Positions 58,282-64,000 of a stretch of DNA of 64,000 nt are shown piece by piece (within the stretch, counting starts at the first letter, position 1; each line of letters opens with the position of its first letter). This stretch comes from Legionella sp. PC997 (lineage in GTDB: Bacteria; Pseudomonadota; Gammaproteobacteria; Legionellales; Legionellaceae): NCBI RefSeq assembly GCF_014109825.1, contig NZ_CP059576.1, positions 667,001 to 731,000 on the forward strand, written 5' to 3'. The translations under genes and the position numbers were made by a program. The notes beneath the pieces are model-generated. The model made no database searches. It worked only from the letters and a program-made list of their open reading frames with translations, and had not been told where the DNA came from.

Positions 58282-60812
58282 GCTTCTTCTCCGTATTGTT
58301 CCATTGGAATACCTTTTTCTGAAAGCCATTGACCAACCCATTCCTCCCCATGCTTCAACTCCAGTTGCTTCATTCGTGCAATAGAATCGGGATCGGTAGC
58401 ACCCACAAACGCCAAGGCATAAGGTCCAAGCGCTAATTGATAAAGACGCTGGCCTTTTTCACTGACATAGTAGTAATCACGCTTGGGTTGGGCTGCTGCG
58501 ATGATGTCAATCTGACGCGGATTTAAGCCCATACGCTCATAAATGGTTCGTGTTTCAGGATCTCTTGCATAAAGATTGGGTAAAAAGATTTTGGTAGCGG
58601 TTGATTCGACAATAATGTCTAAAATGCCAGAATTGGCTGCATGCGACAGATGTTGGGTTGCCATAAACACAACACAGTTTTTCTTAGCCATTGAATCAAG
58701 CCATTCAGCAATTTTGTTTTTAAACACAGGATGTGCCAGCATTAACCAGGCTTCATCAAGCAAGATTAGGGTGGGGCGACCATCTAATGAGGTTTCAATA
58801 CGCCTAAAGAGATAAAGCAACACAGGCAATGCAAATTTTTCACCTAAGCCCATTAAATGCTCGATTTCAAAGGTCATAAAGGAAGACAAACCAAGCCCAT
58901 CACTTTCTGCATCCAATAAATGCCCCATTAACCCATCTATGGTGTACTGCTTTAACGTTTCTCTAATGGGCTCATCTTGAATCGTCATGACAAATTCAGA
59001 TAAGGTTTTAGAACCACTTTGGTGCATGCTTAGAATGGCATGGCCGATTTCATTGCGCTGAGCTGGTGTGGTATTCAAACCATTCAAAGCTAGAATCGTA
59101 TCAATCCACTCCATAGCCCAAGCTCTATCGGCTTTAGTTTCTAAAAACTGCAATGGCGCAAAGGCAAGGCGTGAGTCTTTATCTGCGATGGTGAAATGCT
59201 CCCCACCTGTTGCCTTGCAAGTTGGATACATGGACATGCCTTTATCAAAAGAATAAATGCGGGCATCTTTATATCGACGCCAGGACAATGCCAATAAACC
59301 AAGATGGGTTGATTTACCGGAGCGTGTGGGACCAAACATAATGCCATGGCCTAAGTCTCTGACATGAAGATTCAAACGAAATGGAGCATTACCGCTGGTG
59401 ACACAGTGCAGCAAAGGCGGTGATTGAGGGGGAAATAGTGGGCAAGGCGCTTTATTTTCACCAGTCCAAATGCTGGATGTTGGTAACAAATCAGCCAGAT
59501 TCATGGTATTCATTAGAGGCCTTCTGATGTTTTCAACACCATGACCAGGTAGGCTACCCATATAGGCATCCATGGTATTAATGGTTTCTGTACGTGCGCT
59601 AAACCCTAATGCATTGATATTCTTTTCGATGAATAGGGCTGCTTTTTCAACGTTCGCTCTATCTTCGTCCATTAACACCACAACCGATGTATAGTAACCT
59701 TGGCCTACCATTCCGGAATTGGTTTCGGCAATAGCTGCTTGCGCATCATTAACCATGCCGAGCGCGTCTTCATCAACGACACCCGAGTTGGTATTAAACA
59801 TTTGGTCAAAAAAGCCTCTGACCTTTTGTTTCCATTTTTTACGGAATTTAGTGAAATGAGCTACAGCCTCATGGGGATCCATGAATATGAAGCGAGAGTT
59901 CCAGCGATATTCCACAGGCAGTTGAGTCAACAGTGTTAAAATACCTGGGTAAGACTCCATGGGGAATCCTTCAATAGCAACACACTGAATGAACTTTCGG
60001 CCAATTTTAGGTGTAATTCCTGGAGTTAATTCTTGACCGCCTATTAAAGCATCCAGATAAATTGGATTTTTAGGCAGATTCACAGGGTGATTAATCCCTG
60101 TGACACAATATTGAATGTGTCTTAAAAAGTTATCTTGAGTGACTTTATTGTTTTCATTGATGAATAGTTCTGAGCCTAGCCTTTCAAGGTGAAGTGCCGC
60201 ACTCATACGTGACTCAAAGTTCCTGCATGATTGCTTGAAGGTTTCAATTAATTGATGGGTTTTGGCTTTTTGGTTTAACTTTTCCCCTGAGTCATCAAAC
60301 ATCAATTCCACAAAACGCTTTTGTGCCAATACCGGTGGATACCAGGTTAGTGTTATAACAAAATAACCTTCATACAATGCCCCTATACTTTCAAAGTACA
60401 GTCTTCTTTCTTCATCAACAGCTTTTGATACCGGATCCGGGAAGTATGAAGCACTCTGCTCACTGTAACCTGGAGCAGCACGTCTTATGGCATCGACATG
60501 AATCATCCAGCCATTACCCAATGAGGACATTGCCTGATTGATTCGAAAAGCCATCATTTCACGGGCTTCATCTGTAGTGTTGGCTATGTCTTCACCTTGA
60601 TACAACCAGGCTGCCATAAAAGAGCCATTTTTACCTACAATCACACCATCATCGACTACTGCTGCATAATTCAGTAAATCAACTAGTCCCGCTGTATGAC
60701 TTCGATGTCTTCTAACATGGTTCTTACGGCTTTTCATTCGAGCTGCGCTAAACAATGTACCCAACAACAAAAGCCCAGTAATACTGATTAAAAAAGTAAT
60801 GAATCCAATCAT
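58278..60812 (-). CDS. trbE: TrbE (VirB4-like) ATPase
   Basis: An 844-aa inner-membrane-associated ATPase that powers pilus assembly and transfer. One N-terminal hydrophobic segment (IGFITFLISITGLLLLGTLF) fits the TrbE type. Walker A is HGIMFGPTRSGKSTHLGLLA, Walker B is TLILLDEAWLMLAHPVFKNK, and VFMATQHLSHAANSGILDII matches the later VirB4 motif. Length is close to the 852 aa of RP4 TrbE. It overlaps trbD by four bases and trbF by four. Confidence 0.96.
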   Translation of the reverse strand: MIGFITFLISITGLLLLGTLFSAARMKSRKNHVRRHRSHTAGLVDLLNYAAVVDDGVIVGKNGSFMAAWLYQGEDIANTTDEAREMMAFRINQAMSSLGNGWMIHVDAIRRAAPGYSEQSASYFPDPVSKAVDEERRLYFESIGALYEGYFVITLTWYPPVLAQKRFVELMFDDSGEKLNQKAKTHQLIETFKQSCRNFESRMSAALHLERLGSELFINENNKVTQDNFLRHIQYCVTGINHPVNLPKNPIYLDALIGGQELTPGITPKIGRKFIQCVAIEGFPMESYPGILTLLTQLPVEYRWNSRFIFMDPHEAVAHFTKFRKKWKQKVRGFFDQMFNTNSGVVDEDALGMVNDAQAAIAETNSGMVGQGYYTSVVVLMDEDRANVEKAALFIEKNINALGFSARTETINTMDAYMGSLPGHGVENIRRPLMNTMNLADLLPTSSIWTGENKAPCPLFPPQSPPLLHCVTSGNAPFRLNLHVRDLGHGIMFGPTRSGKSTHLGLLALSWRRYKDARIYSFDKGMSMYPTCKATGGEHFTIADKDSRLAFAPLQFLETKADRAWAMEWIDTILALNGLNTTPAQRNEIGHAILSMHQSGSKTLSEFVMTIQDEPIRETLKQYTIDGLMGHLLDAESDGLGLSSFMTFEIEHLMGLGEKFALPVLLYLFRRIETSLDGRPTLILLDEAWLMLAHPVFKNKIAEWLDSMAKKNCVVFMATQHLSHAANSGILDIIVESTATKIFLPNLYARDPETRTIYERMGLNPRQIDIIAAAQPKRDYYYVSEKGQRLYQLALGPYALAFVGATDPDSIARMKQLELKHGEEWVGQWLSEKGIPMEQYGEEA

Positions 60813-61108
60813 AGGTAACCCCCTTTATTATTACGAAAAGGGGTAGAACGTGCTGGATAATAAGCCTGATAGCCTCTTTGTCTCAGATAGACTGCTCTCA
60901 TATAAGGATCAGCTTTTGCCATGAGCCTTAGACCTTTTAAGGATAAAAACCAAAGGGCAAAGCCAAAAATAGCGGCAAGCCAATCTTGAGCTGCAAATAC
61001 TAAGATTGCTGAGAGTAAACCTGAAAACATAACCAGCTCGCGGTCACCACCCATGAAAAGGCTTGGGCGGTTACCACATCTGCGTATAGGAATGGTGCGT
61101 AGGCTCAT
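60809..61108 (-). CDS. trbD: TrbD (VirB3-like) membrane protein
   Basis: A 99-aa protein. A basic N-terminus MSLRTIPIRRCGNRPSLFMG precedes two close membrane helices (GDRELVMFSGLLSAILVFAA and AAIFGFALWFLSLKGLRLMA), then YMRAVYLRQRGYQAYYPARS. This is the classic VirB3/TrbD layout. It probably forms the base of the channel with TrbE. Both ends overlap neighbouring genes by four bases. Confidence 0.93.
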   Translation of the reverse strand: MSLRTIPIRRCGNRPSLFMGGDRELVMFSGLLSAILVFAAQDWLAAIFGFALWFLSLKGLRLMAKADPYMRAVYLRQRGYQAYYPARSTPFRNNKGGYL

Positions 61109-61482
61109 GGCTGCAACTCCGTAGCACTCGTTAAAACTGAGGGTTTAGCAATTTCAGCTCCCTTGCCTGTAATCGCGGTCATGGTATTTTGTGCGGCAAC
61201 CAGGAATGAAAGCACTAATACAATAAAGAGAAGGGTTCGCAAAAAACCATTCATTTCACCACCAAAAATCAGCGTGGCTCCTGCACCAACTAAACCAATA
61301 ATTGCAGCAGTAAAGGCAAATGGGCCGGTAATGGATTTTTGTATTTTGGTTAAATAGGAGTCAAAAGGTAAACCTCCACCGGCACTAGAAGCACATGCAG
61401 GATCTGTTATAAACAGAAGCAATAAAACAATCGCTCCTATCATCCATAGACTTCGATAATTTATATTGATTGCTTGGTTCAT
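61105..61482 (-). CDS. trbC: TrbC pilin precursor (VirB2-like)
   Basis: A 125-aa pilin precursor. The long signal (about 1-32) ends near PACASSAGGGLPFDSYLTKI; two hydrophobic helices follow (TGPFAFTAAIIGLVGAGATL, TLLFIVLVLSFLVAAQNTMT). In RP4 the peptide is trimmed at both ends and circularised by TraF, encoded here at 50239. The extended tail KPSVLTSATELQP could be the part removed. AAGGAGAAT precedes the ATG. It lies 11 bp after trbB. Confidence 0.93.
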   Translation of the reverse strand: MNQAININYRSLWMIGAIVLLLLFITDPACASSAGGGLPFDSYLTKIQKSITGPFAFTAAIIGLVGAGATLIFGGEMNGFLRTLLFIVLVLSFLVAAQNTMTAITGKGAEIAKPSVLTSATELQP

Positions 61483-61493
61483 TCATATTCTCC

Positions 61494-62459
61494 TTAAATA
61501 AGTTGTTCAATGTTGTAATGACCATTTTCATATCCTTTAACCGATATGATTTCTTCAACTCTGCGTCCTTGCGGGGTTCTTGCGATATGCACCACACAAT
61601 GAACTGTCTCACCAATCAAAGGTTCAATTTCGGTAGGCGCTGCGGGGTTACGGGTAATAAGTGATTTCAAACGATGGAGTCCTGCGAGGCAGTTATTAGC
61701 ATGCAAAGTGGCAGCACCGCCCTCATGACCTGTATTCCAGGCATCAAGTAAATCCAGCGCTTCACTGCCTCTAACTTCACCAACCAGGATTCGGTCTGGC
61801 CTCATCCTAAGCGTGGTTTTCAAAAGCTGGGTCATATTGACATCAATGGTGGTGTGATATTGGACGCAGTTCTCTGCAGCACATTGAATTTCACCAGTAT
61901 CTTCAATGATGAAGACACGCTCGGTTGGTGAGCTACAAACCATTTCATTGATAATGGCGTTTACTAAAGTAGTTTTACCTGAACCTGTGCCGCCAATGAC
62001 GAGAATGTTTCGATGTGCAATAACAGCCTTCTTAATCACCGCACATTGTGCTTCTGTCATAATTCCTGATTTTACATAGTCATCTAGTGTAAAAACTGAA
62101 ATGGCTTTTTTACGAATCGCAAATGTTGGTTTTGATACCACTGGTGGCAGCTGCCCTGCAAAACGTGAACCATCCAATGGCAGCTCACCTTCCAATATTG
62201 GATTAAAACGTGTTATCTCCTTACCATGAAAGCCGGCAATAGTTTTAATGATGGATTCAGCACGCGCGTCATTGATACTACCGATACAACGCATGGTTTC
62301 ACCAAGGCGTTCCTGCCAAAGCTTGCCATCTGCATTGAGCATGATTTCAACGGTTTTAGGATCACTTAACGCTTGTTCAATCATGCCACCCAAGTCACGC
62401 CTTAGCTTTTCACGGGCGCGGTCTTTAACTGTGATCCCTTGTTCTTCTTGTGCATTCAT
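61494..62459 (-). CDS. trbB: TrbB (VirB11-like) ATPase
   Basis: A 321-aa hexameric traffic ATPase. The N-terminal domain has LGGMIEQALSDPKTVEIMLN. The nucleotide domain has Walker A ILVIGGTGSGKTTLVNAIIN, the Asp box RVFIIEDTGEIQC, Walker B RPDRILVGEVRGSEALDLLD and the His box NTGHEGGAATLHANNCLAGL. Size equals RP4 TrbB. First gene of the trb run, 28 bp after the csrA-type gene, and therefore possibly in the same transcript. Confidence 0.96.
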   Translation of the reverse strand: MNAQEEQGITVKDRAREKLRRDLGGMIEQALSDPKTVEIMLNADGKLWQERLGETMRCIGSINDARAESIIKTIAGFHGKEITRFNPILEGELPLDGSRFAGQLPPVVSKPTFAIRKKAISVFTLDDYVKSGIMTEAQCAVIKKAVIAHRNILVIGGTGSGKTTLVNAIINEMVCSSPTERVFIIEDTGEIQCAAENCVQYHTTIDVNMTQLLKTTLRMRPDRILVGEVRGSEALDLLDAWNTGHEGGAATLHANNCLAGLHRLKSLITRNPAAPTEIEPLIGETVHCVVHIARTPQGRRVEEIISVKGYENGHYNIEQLI

Positions 62460-62487
62460 ACGATATAATCCTTGATTACTGATGCCT

Positions 62488-62748
62488 TTAAGCTGACTTC
62501 AATCCGTTTTTGAATTTGCTAATTAAACGATCAACAATGCTTTCCTTATTGGAGGGAAAGTCGCTGAACCATTGATCTTTTTGACGTTCATGATAAATGC
62601 GTCTTTGAATTTCATCACGGTGAACTGGGATTGATTGAGGGGCATCGAAAGCAAGGCGAACATTACCATCTCGATAACCCACCACAGTGCAGTAAACTTC
62701 CTCACTGATAACAACTGATTCACCAACTTTTCTTGTTAAAACCAACAT
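62488..62748 (-). CDS. lvrC: CsrA-family RNA-binding regulator (LvrC-like)
   Basis: An 86-aa protein. Residues 1-60 form the CsrA fold: MLVLTRKVGESVVISEEVYC, GNVRLAFDAPQSIPVHRDEI with the RNA-contact Arg, and YHERQK. The C-terminal 25 residues are an extra helix. CsrA proteins block or protect mRNAs through GGA motifs. In Legionella ICEs an lvrR-A-B-C block with a CsrA paralogue is known to control excision and transfer. AAGGAG precedes the ATG. Immediately upstream of trbB. Confidence 0.95.
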   Translation of the reverse strand: MLVLTRKVGESVVISEEVYCTVVGYRDGNVRLAFDAPQSIPVHRDEIQRRIYHERQKDQWFSDFPSNKESIVDRLISKFKNGLKSA

Positions 62749-62765
62749 AATGCGTCTCCTTAAAG

Positions 62766-63233
62766 TTATTTAAATAAATAGGCCTTGCACTGCCTGATAT
62801 TCTCTTCAACCACTTCTTTGCTGGCTGGTTGATATTTTTCTGGTCTGACATTAAAAGCATTTCGCCTTTTGATATCACGACAAAAGCCAATCATTTGCGG
62901 CAGGGTAGGTGGCATTTCGCAATGATCTCGGCAATCAATGACGGCCTGATTCAAAATCTCATCACTGAACTGACTTAACCCCTCCAACCACTCCTTCTTG
63001 GCAAACTCCAAAAAACCATCATTCTTGAACTGACTGCGCCACAAATGCCCGTAGTAAACTGCAAAGCGGGTAAACAGGTTTTCAATACATTTTTTTCTAC
63101 TGTCGGTAGCATTGCAGGTTGATGACGTTTGACTGCTTGTATTCGTCTTCATCGGTGCTTGCTGTCTCTCCTGTTTCTGGGTTCCAGAATGGATCAATGG
63201 CTCCGCTCTTAGTATTTGTGCCGCGCTTCTCAT
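62766..63233 (-). CDS. lvrB: LvrB-like protein
   Basis: A 155-aa soluble protein in the lvrB position between lvrA and the csrA gene. The conserved body reads CIENLFTRFAVYYGHLWRSQ, FLEFAKKEWLEGLSQFSDEI and NQAVIDCRDHCEMPPTLPQM with IGFCRDIKRR. This resembles the small replication-P-like proteins of phages and islands. ATG 63233 has AGGAG at seven bases but lies well inside lvrA; ATG 63152 has a weaker site and would give 128 aa. Its role is unknown. Confidence 0.85.
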   Translation of the reverse strand: MRSAAQILRAEPLIHSGTQKQERQQAPMKTNTSSQTSSTCNATDSRKKCIENLFTRFAVYYGHLWRSQFKNDGFLEFAKKEWLEGLSQFSDEILNQAVIDCRDHCEMPPTLPQMIGFCRDIKRRNAFNVRPEKYQPASKEVVEENIRQCKAYLFK

Positions 63234-63981
63234 TCCTTTTCTCCTGCGTTAATTCGATTTTGACTTCATCTTCCCAACATTTTTGAGATAGCCAGTTAGC
63301 TGGAAATTTCCATGCTGGAACCCATTCTCCATGTGCTTCTTTTGCTTCACGCGCTGTGATTTGTTGATAAAGTGCTTGCAATATGCATTGCAGCAAAGGT
63401 TCGTCTGGATTGATTTGTGTAAAGATTTCAAAGGCACGTTCACGAGACTTTTTCTCGGGGTACATACGCCAAAAATGGTCGAAGCGTTGTAATAAATAAA
63501 TATAATTATTTTCTTTTATTAGAGGTGTGTCGGCTTTTATGATTTCATTTGTGTCGGCTTTTTCACATACACGCTCGGAATACCCTGTATTTACAGGGGG
63601 GGTTGCATGCGGCTTTGTGTCGGCTTGCTGTGTCGGGTTTGTGCCGGGTTTATTTTGGACACAATAACTGATATCCGCTAAAAGGCATTTTAAAATAAGA
63701 TGTTTATCTAAAGACTGAATGACAATAAGTCCTGCTCGTTCAAGCCCTTTAATGACCCGACGAATTTGCTGACGGCTAGGACTTCCTGACTCAGTAATAC
63801 CTTGATGAGGTTCAATATAAAGTGTCTCAGCCAAGGATTGGTAACTAATCCGTCGCTTAATTCCTACTATGAAAGTATTGCGATCCATATAGGGACGAAT
63901 ACCTCTTAAGTAGGTAATTTGCTGGATATATGAAAGTCCACAGAGCGCATCCAATTCATTGTCATTCACTGTAAAGTACAT
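63097..63981 (-). CDS. lvrA: LvrA-like protein
   Basis: A 294-aa protein. Residues about 1-110 look like a winged-helix, replication-initiator-like domain (LCGLSYIQQITYLRGIRPYM, ISYQSLAETLYIEP, GSPSRQQIRRVIKGLERAGL). A variable Thr/Pro linker follows, then RFDHFWRMYPEKKSRERAFE, a segment found in phage-type replication proteins, and WVPAWKFPANWLSQKCWEDE. It matches the Legionella vir-region protein LvrA by layout and by its place before lvrB and csrA. DNA binding is likely. An lvrR gene would lie to the right of the window. Confidence 0.85.
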   Translation of the reverse strand: MYFTVNDNELDALCGLSYIQQITYLRGIRPYMDRNTFIVGIKRRISYQSLAETLYIEPHQGITESGSPSRQQIRRVIKGLERAGLIVIQSLDKHLILKCLLADISYCVQNKPGTNPTQQADTKPHATPPVNTGYSERVCEKADTNEIIKADTPLIKENNYIYLLQRFDHFWRMYPEKKSRERAFEIFTQINPDEPLLQCILQALYQQITAREAKEAHGEWVPAWKFPANWLSQKCWEDEVKIELTQEKRNEKRGTNTKSGAIDPFWNPETGETASTDEDEYKQSNVINLQCYRQ

Positions 63982-64000
63982 AAATAGTCCGTTATTCCTT

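Larger units (their letters stand above)
16761..64000. mobile_element. Trb-type (IncP-like) integrative conjugative element, right end not in window
   Basis: From the tRNA-type repeat at 16761 rightward lie about 26 kb of accessory genes, then traM-L-K, oriT, traJ-I, traC-F-G, trbL to trbB and csrA/lvrB/lvrA. The mating-pair, coupling and relaxosome genes appear full length. The integrase and right border are outside the window. That 17-42.5 kb is cargo of this element is inferred from the repeat position and the usual order of Legionella trb elements; a chromosomal origin of part of it is not excluded. Confidence 0.7.

Noticed and set aside
58282..58341. N-terminal extension of trbF
   Set aside because: It overlaps the trbE end and lacks TrbF similarity; ATG 58281 makes the usual ATGA coupling.

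Overview
The window looks like chromosome of a Legionella-type gammaproteobacterium. It is AT-rich. The right end carries an lvrA-lvrB-csrA (lvrC) regulatory block in front of a complete IncP-like trb/tra conjugation set, an arrangement known from Legionella integrative conjugative elements (ICEs). The left end carries an NRPS gene, and mobile-element scars lie between. The species cannot be fixed from the sequence alone.

Layout. (1) 1-3294, minus: an NRPS gene cut by the left edge, with an N-terminal formyltransferase, the C-terminal half of a condensation domain and an adenylation domain. (2) 3.3-6.5 kb: debris, namely a frameshifted IS3-type transposase tail joined to a Tn3-family transposase tail with its 38-bp terminal repeat, an unrecognised 216-aa protein built of two 71-residue repeats, and a frameshifted tyrosine integrase. 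(3) 6579-16807: a ~10.2-kb integrated element between two 47-bp direct repeats that are the 3' half of a CAU-anticodon tRNA gene. It holds an integrase, a NYN-domain protein, four 22-bp iterons, an AlpA-like regulator, a DUF927 helicase-like protein, an IncP-type oriT, a TraK-like protein and cargo (a nucleoside-deoxyribosyltransferase/TIR-like protein and a large protein with a possible HEPN motif). It has no relaxase or secretion system of its own, so it looks like an integrative mobilizable element (IME). (4) 17-42.5 kb: probable cargo of the neighbouring ICE. This includes an AbiEi antitoxin without its toxin, cytochrome b561, a VIT1-type transporter, an MscS channel, a P3-type H+-ATPase, and a seven-gene minus-strand run phaC-phaB-phaA-fabI-(MaoC/Pta)-ackA-ATPase. 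It also holds OsmC, a Zn-alcohol dehydrogenase, a ZIP transporter of clearly different base composition, NhaA, and several small stress-type proteins sharing a sigmaS-like -10 box. (5) 42.8-64 kb: the conjugation machinery. traM-traL-traK read left from oriT and traJ-traI read right; traC, traF, traG and trbL-K-J-I-H-G-F-E-D-C-B follow on the minus strand, ending with csrA/lvrC, lvrB and lvrA. The ICE integrase is not in the window and probably lies to the right.

How the parts fit. TraI (Tyr22, three-His motif), TraJ, TraK and oriT form an RP4-like relaxosome, TraG couples it to the Trb channel, TraF processes the TrbC pilin, and CsrA/Lvr proteins probably control the switch. The oriT of the small element matches the ICE oriT in 79 of 83 bases, including the nick region, and is followed by its own TraK-like gene in the same relative orientation. 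The small element therefore appears built to be mobilized in trans by the relaxase encoded 33 kb away. The middle cargo would let the recipient store carbon and reducing power as polyhydroxybutyrate, make ATP from acetyl-CoA through acetyl phosphate, and handle proton, sodium, osmotic and metal stress.
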